Source of the DNA: Syntrophomonas zehnderi OL-4
Lineage (GTDB): Bacteria; Bacillota; Syntrophomonadia; Syntrophomonadales; Syntrophomonadaceae
Assembly (NCBI RefSeq): GCF_000983115.1
Contig: NZ_CGIH01000005.1
Span: forward strand, 1 to 64,000
DNA length: 64,000 bases
Direction of reading: 5' to 3'
The notes beneath the pieces were generated by a model. The model did no database searches and was not told the origin of the DNA. It was given only the letters and a program-made list of their open reading frames with translations. The translations under genes were made by a program, and so were the position numbers. Shown one piece after another: positions 1 through 9,566 of the stretch. Numbering within the stretch: position 1 is the first letter of the stretch; the number at the start of each line of letters is the position of its first letter.

Positions 1-2139
<2,139 letters not shown>

Positions 2140-2168
2140 AAACGAGAAACGAGCGATAAAACGTTGAG

Positions 2169-2190
2169 AGCGGCCGGTATTCTGGCCGCT
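2169..2190 (+). other. Short hairpin between metG and tatD
   Basis: A 7-bp inverted repeat (AGCGGCC at 2169-2175, GGCCGCT at 2184-2190) with an 8-base loop. No T-run follows, so it is more likely a processing or attenuating structure within a metG-tatD transcript than a full terminator. Confidence 0.4.
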
Positions 2191-2213
2191 TAGCCGCGTT
2201 AGGAGGTAGAACG

Positions 2214-2984
2214 ATGTTAATTGATACCCATGCCCATCTGCAAGATGATGATTTGCAAAATGATTTGCCTCAGGTACTTAAGCGGGCAGCGGAGGCCGGA
2301 GTGGAGAAAATCATCTGTGTTGGCTATGATGTTAAGTCCTCCCAGGAAGCCTTAAACATGGCTCGCAAATATCGCCAGGTCTATGCTGCGGTAGGCATCC
2401 ATCCGCATGATGCCCAACACCTGGATGATAAGGCCTTAAAACAACTCTATACTATGGCCAAGGATCCGCGGGTGGTAGCCATAGGTGAGATCGGTCTGGA
2501 TTTTTATCGGGATTTATCGCCGCGTGATATTCAGCGGCAGGCCTTTGTGGCCCAGATCAAGCTGGCGCAGGAACTAAGCAAGCCTATTGTCATTCATGAC
2601 CGGGATGCCCACCAGGAGGTAATGGAGATCATAAAAACCGAAAAAGCCGGGCGAAATCAGGGCATCATGCATTGCTATTCCGGAAGTTTGCCGCTGGCAG
2701 CTGAGTTGATAAAAGCTGGTTTCTACATATCCTTTGCCGGGCCCATAACTTTTAAAAATGCCCGCAAGGCCCAGGAAACAGCCGCCCAAATACCCATGGA
2801 CAAAATACTGATTGAAACCGATTGTCCCTATTTGGCGCCGGAGCCATGGCGAGGCCAACGTAACGAACCGGCTAATGTCAAATATGTAGCTGCCAAATTG
2901 GCAGAACTGCGTAACAAAGGCGCGGACGAGATTGCCTATTTAACTAATCTAAACGCCAAAAAAGTCTATCGCATCAAAGATTAA
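2214..2984 (+). CDS. tatD: TatD family metal-dependent DNase
   Basis: A TIM-barrel metal-dependent hydrolase of the TatD/YcfH family, 256 residues, the normal family length. Visible metal ligands are the N-terminal HAH (His6, His8), the glutamate in AIGEIGLDF (about 92), the histidine in VIHDRDA, the histidine in MHCYSG, and the aspartate in ETDCPYL. The family is linked to 3'-5' exonuclease activity on DNA; the cellular role in Firmicutes is unclear. ATG at 2214 follows AGGAGG with good spacing. It lies between metG and the G5/3D protein exactly as yabD does in B. subtilis, and is probably co-transcribed with metG. Confidence 0.93.
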   Translation: MLIDTHAHLQDDDLQNDLPQVLKRAAEAGVEKIICVGYDVKSSQEALNMARKYRQVYAAVGIHPHDAQHLDDKALKQLYTMAKDPRVVAIGEIGLDFYRDLSPRDIQRQAFVAQIKLAQELSKPIVIHDRDAHQEVMEIIKTEKAGRNQGIMHCYSGSLPLAAELIKAGFYISFAGPITFKNARKAQETAAQIPMDKILIETDCPYLAPEPWRGQRNEPANVKYVAAKLAELRNKGADEIAYLTNLNAKKVYRIKD

Positions 2985-2990
2985 TATACC

Positions 2991-3021
2991 GACGCGGATA
3001 ATATATTATATTATCCGCGTC
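2991..3021. repeat. Perfect palindrome, minimal copy of the dispersed terminal-repeat family
   Basis: GACGCGGATAATA (2991-3003) and its exact reverse complement (3009-3021) flank a 5-base loop. The outer sequence GACGCGGATAA is the terminus seen on the longer elements at 41.7, 46.2 and 60.0 kb, so this looks like two element ends joined with no body. It lies 6 bases after the tatD stop and could fold as a terminator-like hairpin, but lacks a clear U-tract. Confidence 0.75.
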
Positions 3022-3310
3022 CATTAAAAACCTCCCGAAAAACCTACCGTATTAAATCACCATTTATGCAAAATTAACGTGAATAAAAAGGGTTGGAAAA
3101 GGTTCGATTTCTGCAAACTTTTTACCTGCCCAGGAATAAAATAATAAAAAACAGCTAAGAATATTAAAGAATCAAAAAAGGAAGGAGCAGGCGTAACTGC
3201 CAATAAGTACCTAATTATTTGACTTTTGTATTTTTGTTTGTTATTTTGATAAAACTGGATACCTTTTTATAATTTAACTAGGGAGAGGTAACAGTAAAGG
3301 GAGGAAAAAT
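3022..3310. promoter_or_regulatory. Leader of the G5/3D gene with sigma-A type promoter
   Basis: Promoter candidate: TTGACT at 3219-3224, 17-base spacer, TATTTT at 3242-3247. The rest of the stretch is AT-rich. Homologues of this gene are sometimes preceded by a cyclic-di-AMP riboswitch, but I do not see its conserved core here. Shine-Dalgarno GGGAGG lies just before the ATG at 3311. Confidence 0.45.
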
Positions 3311-4279
3311 ATGAATTTAGCCTGGTCAAGAAGAGGCATATATATTTTAGTTGGCCTTGTGACTGTGGGAGTGCTTTTCATAAGCCTATTTTTTGCCCTG
3401 CAAAAACCAGTTTCCGTAATAATTGATGGAAAGCTAATTAAAAGCAGTGTGTTATTTACAGGTACGGTAGGAGATGTTTTAGCCAAAAACCATATAAAAC
3501 TTGGGCAAATGGACAAAGTCGAGCCGGGTATCGATGCCGGGGTCAAAAAGAACATGAAAATCATCGTGACACGCGCTTTTAAGGTAAAAGTGCTGGCCGA
3601 TGGACAGGTGAAAACGATCTATACGACTCCGGTATCGGTTAAAGAGGCGGTAGAACTGGCCGGTTTTGAAATGGGCGAAAAAGATATGATAAAGACTTTA
3701 GCCACAGCCAAGGTACGCCCCAATCAGGAAATAGAACTGATAAGAGTGACTGAACAGGAATTGACTATTGAAGAACCGCTTCCATTTGGAGTAGAGAGGG
3801 TGGATGACCCTACCCTGGAAAGAGGTTTGACGAAAACCGTAAAAGCCGGCAAAAATGGTGTAGCCCGCAACAAGGTCAGGATTACCTTTTATAACGGACA
3901 GGAGGGGAAAAGGGAAGTAATCGGCACTGAAGTTTTGGTGCCTCCGGAAAATAAAATTCTGGCTATGGGAAGTATAACGGCTGTTTCCCGTGGAGGCGAA
4001 CGCATGAATTTCCGGGAAGCCAGATATATGCAAGCCACAGCCTATACTTATACCGGCTACCGGACGGCAACCGGTCTTAATCCGGCGGTAGGAATGGTAG
4101 CGGTCGATCCTCGGGTTATCCCGCTGGGAACCCGTTTATATGTAGAAGGCTACGGTTATGCCCGGGCGGCTGATACAGGAGGAGCCGTCAAAGGCGATAA
4201 AATAGACCTTTTCATGGAGGAATATAAACAATGTATCAACTGGGGGCGCAGGGTTGTCAAGGTCTATATATTGGAATAA
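3311..4279 (+). CDS. G5 and 3D domain protein (YabE/resuscitation-factor-like)
   Basis: A cell-surface protein likely acting on peptidoglycan. Order of parts: a membrane anchor or uncleaved signal at about residues 9-31; two DUF348 repeats (about 35-88 and 90-140); a G5 domain (about 145-220); and a C-terminal 3D domain (about 235-322). The 3D domain keeps its three aspartates in AVDPRVIPLGT, AADTGG and GDKIDLF. The family includes B. subtilis YabE and is related in architecture to resuscitation-promoting factors; the 3D domain resembles the lytic transglycosylase MltA core. Position after tatD matches yabE. The rnmV gene, which follows yabE in B. subtilis, is absent here. Transcribed from its own promoter at 3219 and ended by the terminator at 4403. 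Confidence 0.88.
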   Translation: MNLAWSRRGIYILVGLVTVGVLFISLFFALQKPVSVIIDGKLIKSSVLFTGTVGDVLAKNHIKLGQMDKVEPGIDAGVKKNMKIIVTRAFKVKVLADGQVKTIYTTPVSVKEAVELAGFEMGEKDMIKTLATAKVRPNQEIELIRVTEQELTIEEPLPFGVERVDDPTLERGLTKTVKAGKNGVARNKVRITFYNGQEGKREVIGTEVLVPPENKILAMGSITAVSRGGERMNFREARYMQATAYTYTGYRTATGLNPAVGMVAVDPRVIPLGTRLYVEGYGYARAADTGGAVKGDKIDLFMEEYKQCINWGRRVVKVYILE

Positions 4280-4402
4280 CAGCCGTAAAAAGATATCTTC
4301 GTTACGATACTGGCGCTGTAATAAAGCTATAACATCCAGCCCCCGGAGTCACATAGATTTTCGGCTCATTGCCAAAGCCACGCTAAAAGAATAACGATGC
4401 TA

Positions 4403-4445
4403 AAACCCACTTAAATGGCTTGACCTTTTAAGTGGGTTTATTTTG
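4403..4445 (+). terminator. Rho-independent terminator after the 3D-domain gene
   Basis: A perfect 13-bp stem (AAACCCACTTAAA at 4403-4415 with TTTAAGTGGGTTT at 4427-4439), an 11-base loop, and a short U-rich tail. Because both sides are A/T rich it could work in either direction. Confidence 0.85.
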
Positions 4446-4523
4446 CATACCAGATTTTACCCAGTTTTAAAAGTGAAAAGAAAATAGAAACTATATTATA
4501 ACCGGGCACTTAGCTATATCCAC

Positions 4524-4553
4524 GTATATATTTTTGGCAAATCGGGCATTTCT
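4524..4553 (+). promoter_or_regulatory. Possible sigma-G type promoter of the YhcN/YlaJ lipoprotein gene
   Basis: GTATA (4524-4528) fits the sigma-G -35 GNATR; after exactly 18 bases CATTTCT (4547-4553) fits five of seven positions of CATNHTA. The family is expressed in the forespore in Bacillus, which makes the match plausible, but the -10 is imperfect. Confidence 0.35.
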
Positions 4554-4650
4554 TTAGCAGTGTGAAATCACAACGTTATCGTTACACATAAGCAAAGCGC
4601 ACCAAAATCTATAAAATCAAGAACAACTGCAGTATAAGGGGGTTTTAGAA

Positions 4651-5208
4651 ATGCGAAAAAAATATAGCAGCCTAATTATTCTTTTAGCCGGAGTCCTGTT
4701 GCTGGGGGGCTGTCAGCAGGCTAAAAAACCAGTTCCACCCGATACGGCACCTGCTCCCCGGCAAGTGACCGAGTCGGATGAAAGGGTTCTGGCAAATCGA
4801 TTTTCCAGCCTTGCCAAGGAAGTTAACGGAGTAAATCAGGCAACGGTGGTGGTAGCGATGGCTGATGCCAGCCTAGGCTTGGGCAAAACCACCCCCGACA
4901 AAAACGACACCGACAAGAGCCTGGAAGAAGCCAAACACCATCCGGGGAAAATGGTGGTAATGGTCGGACTGACCCTTAATGACCATGCCATGGGAAATGA
5001 AAGACGCCAACAAAACGTAAAAAACGCCGTCAAAAAACGTATTTTAAAGAGCGATGAAAAGGTAAGCGATGTACTGGTAACGACTGATCCTAATATGGTA
5101 AAGAAAATTAATGACGTGGCTGCCGGTTTGCTAGAAGGCAAACCAATATTAAGTTATGCCAAAAGCGCAAGCGAGTTAGGCAAAGCGATGAAAGGCAAGG
5201 TTAAATAA
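4651..5208 (+). CDS. YhcN/YlaJ family sporulation lipoprotein
   Basis: A 185-residue lipoprotein. The signal peptide ends in the lipobox LLGGC with the lipidated cysteine at residue 21, followed by a proline-rich linker. The rest (about 40-165) resembles the YhcN/YlaJ family: a beta-alpha fold containing NGVNQATVVV and the DVLVTTDPNMVKKI segment. Members are forespore-made lipoproteins of the spore inner membrane that affect germination or outgrowth. ATG at 4651 follows AAGGGGG. It stands alone between two terminators. Family assignment is from sequence character, not a search. Confidence 0.8.
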   Translation: MRKKYSSLIILLAGVLLLGGCQQAKKPVPPDTAPAPRQVTESDERVLANRFSSLAKEVNGVNQATVVVAMADASLGLGKTTPDKNDTDKSLEEAKHHPGKMVVMVGLTLNDHAMGNERRQQNVKNAVKKRILKSDEKVSDVLVTTDPNMVKKINDVAAGLLEGKPILSYAKSASELGKAMKGKVK

Positions 5209-5210
5209 AA

Positions 5211-5246
5211 ATCAAACCCGGGGCATAACCCCCGGGTTTGATTATT
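5211..5246 (+). terminator. Terminator after the sporulation lipoprotein
   Basis: A perfect 13-bp GC-rich stem (ATCAAACCCGGGG at 5211-5223 with CCCCGGGTTTGAT at 5230-5242), a 6-base loop, then TATTT. Confidence 0.88.
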
Positions 5247-5273
5247 TGGATCCTAAGGTCAATAATGTATAAT
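5246..5273 (+). promoter_or_regulatory. Sigma-A type promoter of rsmA
   Basis: TTGGAT at 5246-5251, a 16-base spacer, and a consensus TATAAT at 5268-5273. It starts directly after the preceding terminator and about 70 bases before the rsmA start. Confidence 0.65.
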
Positions 5274-5341
5274 ATTATTTAATTACGACAGACCGGGGTT
5301 TATTAACCCCCCCCTAAATAAATTCATAATTGGGAGAGGTA

Positions 5342-6229
5342 ATGACATTGTCCTTGGGATCAATAAACACAGTGCGGGGACTAATGCAAAGGCATGATTT
5401 ATATGCCCGCAAAGGCATGGGTCAGAATTTTTTGCTGGATCAGAATATTATCAACAAAATCGCTGAATCTGCCGATATTGAAGCTGATGATTACATTGTG
5501 GAAATCGGCCCGGGACTGGGTTCTTTGACCCAGGCACTGGCTAAGCGCAGTCAAGGAGTTTTAGCGATTGATATTGACTTGCGCCTTAAAGCAGTACTAG
5601 AAGAGACCCTGGCCGATTACTCGAATGTAGAGGTTGTATTTCAGGATATACTAAAAACAGATATCGAAAATGAATTAATCAAAGCCTTTGAGCTAAAAGA
5701 AATAAAGCCATATAAGGTCTGTGCCAATATCCCTTACAATATCACCACCCCAATTATTTTCCAATTGCTCAAAGATTGTCCGCATATGCAGTCTGCAGTA
5801 CTTATGATGCAAAAGGAAGTCGGGAATCGCATCCTGGCTTCCCCCGGGAACAAAGATTATGGAAGGCTGACAGTCGCCGTAGGTTGTTTTGCAAAAATTG
5901 AACATATATTAAATGTATCATCTAATTGTTTTTATCCCCGGCCGCAGGTAGATTCAGTAGTTCTAAAGTTTACCCCCAACCAGAATCCGGATTACCTGCA
6001 GATAGACGAAGCATGTTTTCATAAACTATTAAATACAGCCTTTCAACAACGCCGCAAAACAATCTTAAATATCTGTGCCGGTTTTTTTAACCAGGATAAA
6101 TCAGTTGTTAAAATAAAGCTTCAACAATTGGGATTAGACCCCAATTTAAGACCGGAAAACTTAAGCCAGCAGGATTATATAAATCTTTTAAAGGAATTTA
6201 ATGAAAATCGTGGATATTATCAACGGTAG
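5342..6229 (+). CDS. rsmA: 16S rRNA (adenine1518/1519-N6) dimethyltransferase
   Basis: Dimethylates two adjacent adenines near the 3' end of 16S rRNA during small-subunit assembly. Visible motifs: the SAM-binding VEIGPGLGSLT, the acidic IDIDLRL loop, FQDILK, and the catalytic NIPYN tetrad of the KsgA/Dim1 family, plus the C-terminal helical domain with the FQQRRKT segment. About 295 residues, normal length. ATG at 5342 and TTG at 5348 are both in frame after GGGAGAGGT (5332-5340); the TTG has better spacing, the ATG the better codon. Position matches ksgA of B. subtilis. Confidence 0.95.
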   Translation: MTLSLGSINTVRGLMQRHDLYARKGMGQNFLLDQNIINKIAESADIEADDYIVEIGPGLGSLTQALAKRSQGVLAIDIDLRLKAVLEETLADYSNVEVVFQDILKTDIENELIKAFELKEIKPYKVCANIPYNITTPIIFQLLKDCPHMQSAVLMMQKEVGNRILASPGNKDYGRLTVAVGCFAKIEHILNVSSNCFYPRPQVDSVVLKFTPNQNPDYLQIDEACFHKLLNTAFQQRRKTILNICAGFFNQDKSVVKIKLQQLGLDPNLRPENLSQQDYINLLKEFNENRGYYQR

Positions 6230-6310
6230 TTGTGGCCCTGCGGGTCATGGGCTGTTATGATAACCATTCTTAGATTAGCTAGTCTTACTCTAGCAGGAGG
6301 GCATCAACCC

Positions 6311-6787
6311 ATGGAGTTATTTACCAGCCCCAGCAAGGGCAAAATGAGTCTTAAAGAAGTAGTAATGGATATCCTTGATTATGTATGTGAGGATACCAGT
6401 TATAGCTACAAATTAATAGTAGGCAGTGATTCGCATCCTTACGAAAACGAAACCTGTTTTGTTTCGGCTATCATTATTCATCGTATCGGCAAAGGGGCCA
6501 GGTATTATTACCATAAGCAGAATCAGAAACGCATTAACAGCCTCAGCCAGAGAATATTTACGGAGGCTGCCTTAAGCCTGGATCTGGCCGATCGGCTCAG
6601 CACCAGTTTAAAGGAAAACGGACAGGAAGACATGCCGGTAGAAATTCACCTGGATGTGGGAACCCATGGAGCTACCCGCGAATTGGTAAAAGAAGTGATT
6701 GGCATGGTCGTTGGCAGCGGATTTGATGCCCGCATTAAACCGGATGCGAGTGGAGCCAGTAAGGTGGCCGACCGGTACACCAAATAA
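6311..6787 (+). CDS. YkuK-like RNase H-fold protein (DUF458)
   Basis: A 158-residue protein resembling B. subtilis YkuK, a family with a ribonuclease H-like fold and no settled function. Visible features are an early acidic VGSDSHPYEN segment, the EIHLDVGTHGATRELVKEVIGMV stretch read as two parts, and a conserved C-terminal KPDASGASKVADRYTK. The aspartates in GSDSH, HLDVG and KPDAS could be metal ligands by analogy with the fold. The reading frame runs open upstream to the rsmA stop, but ATG at 6311 has AGGAGG at 6295-6300 and gives the family N-terminus. It occupies the slot where B. subtilis has yabG. Shares the rsmA transcript and ends at the hairpin at 6817. Confidence 0.8.
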   Translation: MELFTSPSKGKMSLKEVVMDILDYVCEDTSYSYKLIVGSDSHPYENETCFVSAIIIHRIGKGARYYYHKQNQKRINSLSQRIFTEAALSLDLADRLSTSLKENGQEDMPVEIHLDVGTHGATRELVKEVIGMVVGSGFDARIKPDASGASKVADRYTK

Positions 6788-6816
6788 CCGCTTAAGACCA
6801 GCCTTGATCATTGCGG

Positions 6817-6853
6817 CAGGTACTAGATGCCATATGGCACTGGTACCTGTTTT
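6817..6853 (+). terminator. Terminator after the YkuK-like gene
   Basis: A long hairpin with CAGGTAC (6817-6823) pairing GTACCTG (6843-6849), extended inward by TAG/CTG and TGCC/GGCA with one bulge, followed by TTTTGC. Confidence 0.7.
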
Positions 6854-6977
6854 GCTTTAGCTTTTATGGCAATCTTTACTTGGTAAGACTAAACGCAACC
6901 TTTTTCTCTTTACTGGGTTGCATTTACTTTGTCTATTGAGGGGGATAGATAAACTCTCGATTTTAACGTATTATGTG

Positions 6978-7006
6978 TTGACATGAGGATGCTTTTTTAA
7001 TATACT
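6978..7006 (+). promoter_or_regulatory. veg promoter P1 (sigma-A)
   Basis: Consensus TTGACA (6978-6983), an ideal 17-base spacer, and TATACT (7001-7006). Upstream of a second, overlapping-range promoter. The veg promoter of B. subtilis is a known strong vegetative promoter. Confidence 0.8.
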
Positions 7007-7019
7007 ATTTATTTCCCGA

Positions 7020-7048
7020 TTGACATTATTGTTACGATGGTATAATAT
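7020..7048 (+). promoter_or_regulatory. veg promoter P2 (sigma-A)
   Basis: Consensus TTGACA (7020-7025) followed by TATAAT (7041-7046, 15-base spacer) or the overlapping TAATAT (7043-7048, 17-base spacer). It lies 42 bases downstream of P1, giving two tandem near-consensus promoters. Confidence 0.7.
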
Positions 7049-7084
7049 TAACATGGTAAATTGAATTAAGAGGGTGGTAATGTG

Positions 7085-7363
7085 ATGACTTCTCCCAGAG
7101 CTATCTCAGATATAAAAAAAGATCTGGAGTCTTTCGTTGGCAGCAAAATAAAACTAAAAGCTAACCGGGGAAGAAACCGTATCATTGAGAGGGAAGGGGT
7201 ACTTGAATCCATTTACCCAAATATATTTGTGGTTAAGCTAAATGAGAGAAAAATAGACCGCCGGGTGTCTTACACCTATGCGGATGTCTTAACCGAGACG
7301 GTGGAGCTTTTCGTATATGATACCCAGGATGAAGAGATAAGAATTGCCTCTGCGAACGGCTAA
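7085..7363 (+). CDS. veg: Veg family protein
   Basis: A 92-residue homologue of B. subtilis Veg, a small beta-barrel-type protein reported to stimulate biofilm gene expression. Recognised by the segment FVGSKIKLKANRGRNRI, the EGVLESIYPNIFVVKL stretch and SYTYADVLTETVEL. GTG at 7082 and ATG at 7085 are adjacent and in frame after AGGGTGG; either could be used. Position between rsmA and ispE matches B. subtilis. It is a single-gene unit: two strong vegetative promoters before it and a strong terminator after it, which suggests high constitutive expression. Confidence 0.93.
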   Translation: MTSPRAISDIKKDLESFVGSKIKLKANRGRNRIIEREGVLESIYPNIFVVKLNERKIDRRVSYTYADVLTETVELFVYDTQDEEIRIASANG

Positions 7364-7377
7364 AATATTTTTTTAAG

Positions 7378-7405
7378 ACTGCGATTTATTCGCAGTTTTT
7401 TTTTT
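7378..7405 (+). terminator. Strong terminator after veg
   Basis: ACTGCGA (7378-7384) pairs with TCGCAGT (7390-7396) around a 5-base loop, followed by an uninterrupted run of ten T. Confidence 0.93.
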
Positions 7406-7492
7406 GCATCTTTAGCAGCGTTCTCTAAATGCGGTTGGGATTGTTAAGGGCAGTTAAAGGATATTTTTTAATGCCTAATACATAAACTTTAG

Positions 7493-8368
7493 TTGGGTAA
7501 AAACCAGGTGGTAAACATACTTCTGCTTTTAAGGCCATATAATGAAATATTAATGGCACAGATTAATAATATTTATGCGCAAGACGGTGAGGTGGGATTT
7601 GTGTACCCGCAAGTAATTATCTGGTCTCCGGTGGTCGTGGCCGGTCTTAAGTCAACACGAAACTATAGATGCCAAAGCAGCTATCCGCTGGATAAAATAT
7701 ATAAAAAAATAGAAGATATGAAAATACGGATAAAGTCCCACCAGGTCAAGATTTACGGCAAAGCGGCAGAAAACCAAGTATATCTGCAGGTATTATGTTG
7801 GCTGGAAGACTACCAGGGAAAATCGTGTTCCATCATCCGGGAGGAAAAATTAACGGAGAGAGTATCCCTGAATGAATTTGACGATCATCCCTATGACCCG
7901 CTGGAGTTACGCCATATACTGGATATTCTGGATTTTAGCTGGGACGCAGACCTAAACGGTCAGTTGCTGGAAATAAACTACGAGCTGACCTATAATGTCT
8001 TGGCTGTGCGGGAGCAAAAGGTGTCAATTCAAACTGCTTTGGGAATTGCTCCCTTAGATGCGTTGCTGCCTCCCGGGGAGGGTGATCATTTAGAGCAGAT
8101 TGCGGAGGAAAACAGGCAATTGCGCAAGCAAATGGATTTATATGAAAAAAACCTGGGCAGCCTGAAGCGGGGTATAAAAAAAGCCGAAAGCCAAAACAAC
8201 TTATTAAATAAAGAACTGGGCAGTTATAAGGATATGGTTAGCGAATTAAGGGAGGCCGTCAGGAGGGATCAGGGCAGCTCAGGTTATCAAAACGAGTCGG
8301 CAAAAATGGCGCCTACCGAAGATAGCCTGGGCAAAAAAATAAAAAGGATGTTTTTAAACAACCAATAA
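7493..8368 (+). CDS. Unrecognised protein with C-terminal coiled coil
   Basis: I do not recognise this protein. Up to 291 residues. The first ~195 are a beta-rich domain whose alternating hydrophobic strands (VVNILLLL, QVYLQVLCWLEDY, LLEINYELTYNVLAV) loosely recall the DUF3794/SipL spore-coat fold, a weak resemblance only. Residues about 200-255 are a predicted coiled coil (EENRQLRKQMDLYEKNL, then KAESQNNLLNKELGSYKDM). A basic tail, KKIKRMFLNNQ, ends it. The start is uncertain: TTG at 7493 and GTG at 7508 have no clear Shine-Dalgarno, ATG at 7553 is weak, and GTG at 7601 follows GAGGTGGG. Single gene ended by the hairpin at 8377. May be spore-related, judged only from neighbours. Confidence 0.6.
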   Translation: MGKNQVVNILLLLRPYNEILMAQINNIYAQDGEVGFVYPQVIIWSPVVVAGLKSTRNYRCQSSYPLDKIYKKIEDMKIRIKSHQVKIYGKAAENQVYLQVLCWLEDYQGKSCSIIREEKLTERVSLNEFDDHPYDPLELRHILDILDFSWDADLNGQLLEINYELTYNVLAVREQKVSIQTALGIAPLDALLPPGEGDHLEQIAEENRQLRKQMDLYEKNLGSLKRGIKKAESQNNLLNKELGSYKDMVSELREAVRRDQGSSGYQNESAKMAPTEDSLGKKIKRMFLNNQ

Positions 8369-8376
8369 GAAAACCG

Positions 8377-8433
8377 GAGCCAAAGCGGCCAACCTCTCAC
8401 AAATATAGAGGTTGGCCGTTTTGGCGCTCTTAT
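8377..8433 (+). terminator. Long hairpin terminator
   Basis: A ~20-bp near-perfect stem: left arm at 8377-8397 ending GGCCAACCTCT, right arm at 8407-8429 starting AGAGGTTGGCC, with one mismatch further out. It is followed by TTATTTT. Confidence 0.75.
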
Positions 8434-8493
8434 TTTGGGATGGATAAATTCGTTAACCAGGTAATCACACAATGATAACCCCTTTCATAATAT

Positions 8494-8525
8494 ATCATAG
8501 AAATTTAGCAGTAAATTTCTATGAT
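8494..8525. promoter_or_regulatory. Perfect 14-bp palindrome upstream of an unknown gene
   Basis: ATCATAGAAATTTA (8494-8507) and its exact reverse complement (8512-8525) around the loop GCAG. It lies 46 bases before the start at 8571. AT-rich and without a U-tract, so an operator or 5' UTR hairpin is likelier than a terminator. CATAATAT at 8486-8493 resembles the -10 of the sporulation factors sigma-E/K, but no clear -35 is present. Confidence 0.55.
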
Positions 8526-8570
8526 TACCAGCAGCCTAAAGAATATTAGAGAAACGGAGGGGAAAGTAAG

Positions 8571-9173
8571 ATGGCCGAACTAAAGTGCGAATATCCGGAA
8601 GGATGCAGGTTGGATCTCTGGGCCAAAGTCATCAAGGCAAAGTATATTGAAAAACAAGTCAAAGTTATGGAAGTCTTTGAATGTATACCCCTATATCCCC
8701 GTGATGAATGGGGTGACGGGTGTTATGTAAACATGATCGATGACTTTAAAGTCAAAGTAGTAAGGGCCGAGGAGATTCTTAATTTTAACCGGGTAAAAAT
8801 CTTAATCGAGTTTGACGTTACTTTATTTGTAATCCTGGAGGACGGCAGTTATCAGGTATATAACATGCCTGGCAATATTTATGAACAAACCATAGAACTC
8901 GATGAGTTTGATCCGCCGCTGAGTGTTGAAGAATTCCGCAATGAAATTGATGATTCGGACATTATACTCTGCAACTGGACGTTTGATTACGAAATCAAAG
9001 GAGCTTGCGAAGATCCTTGTGGACCCTGTTATCCACTTATGGAGGGAGCGGACTGCCCAATCAATCGCGGAACCTGCGTATATCTGGTTGTTTATGTTGA
9101 TATCATCGACAAACTGGGCAAGATGCATGACATTATCGTCTATGGCGAATTAGACCCGGAGGTAGACTGTTAA
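8571..9173 (+). CDS. Unrecognised acidic cysteine-containing protein
   Basis: A 200-residue protein that I do not recognise. It is acidic and beta-rich, with eight cysteines, clustered in two places: near the start (CEYPEGC) and in CEDPCGPCYPLMEGADC (about 148-164). It has no signal peptide and no membrane segment. The pattern (LDLWAKVIKAKYIEKQVKVMEV, then KVKILIEFDVTLFVIL) is reminiscent of small exosporium or coat-type proteins with SipL-like strands, but this is inference. ATG at 8571 follows GGAGGGG. It is preceded by a perfect palindrome and followed by a GC hairpin, so it is probably its own unit. Confidence 0.6.
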   Translation: MAELKCEYPEGCRLDLWAKVIKAKYIEKQVKVMEVFECIPLYPRDEWGDGCYVNMIDDFKVKVVRAEEILNFNRVKILIEFDVTLFVILEDGSYQVYNMPGNIYEQTIELDEFDPPLSVEEFRNEIDDSDIILCNWTFDYEIKGACEDPCGPCYPLMEGADCPINRGTCVYLVVYVDIIDKLGKMHDIIVYGELDPEVDC

Positions 9174-9209
9174 ATCAGATTCTGTAAGCCCGGTGAGTGG
9201 TAAGCTGCC

Positions 9210-9233
9210 ATGCCCGGCTGACTGGCCGGGCAT
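9210..9233 (+). terminator. GC-rich hairpin after the unknown gene
   Basis: ATGCCCGGC (9210-9218) pairs with GCCGGGCAT (9225-9233) around a 6-base loop. The following TTGTCTG is only weakly U-rich, so termination may be partial. Confidence 0.55.
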
Positions 9234-9286
9234 TTGTCTGTCGATGACAAGTTTTAATGTAAACCCCTTATCCTGGAGGTGTTTAG

Positions 9287-9502
9287 ATGAATACGCGAAT
9301 TCCCAGGCCAGATAAAGACCGAATGCGGGCTCAGCTGGAAGAAGTTTTACGCCAACAGAAAGCCTGGATGGAAAAGATTGAAGCCTTCCAGATGGAAACA
9401 AAAGCCCCTGATTATCAAGCGTTTTGGGCAGATTTAAACAACAGCTACGTGGAGTTAAACAACAAAATATCCCGTTATATGGTAAGAAAATGCAACCGCT
9501 GA
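9287..9502 (+). CDS. Small hypothetical helical protein
   Basis: A 71-residue protein of unknown function. The sequence is helical and charged (MRAQLEEVLRQQKAWMEKIE), ending in a basic MVRKCNR. There is no signal peptide, membrane segment or familiar motif. ATG at 9287 follows a good TGGAGGTG Shine-Dalgarno, which is the main support that it is translated. The lipase gene starts 64 bases downstream, so the two may be co-transcribed. Confidence 0.65.
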   Translation: MNTRIPRPDKDRMRAQLEEVLRQQKAWMEKIEAFQMETKAPDYQAFWADLNNSYVELNNKISRYMVRKCNR

Positions 9503-9566
9503 ATATAGCGGCGGGTGAGCAGGTGCTCACAAACGCCGGGAAGGATCTTACCAGGGGAGGGAATGG

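Larger units (their letters stand above)
4280..4650. other. Intergenic region: terminator and spore-type promoter
   Basis: This 371-base gap holds the terminator of the 3D-domain gene (4403-4445) and a possible sigma-G type promoter of the next gene (4524-4553). I see no small ORF with a convincing ribosome site in it. Confidence 0.5.

Noticed and set aside
3022-3310. Cyclic-di-AMP riboswitch before the 3D-domain gene
   Set aside because: Such genes often have one, but the conserved core and paired segments are not visible in this leader.
8461-8493. Sigma-E promoter before the gene at 8571
   Set aside because: CATAATAT fits the -10, but no acceptable -35 lies at the right distance.
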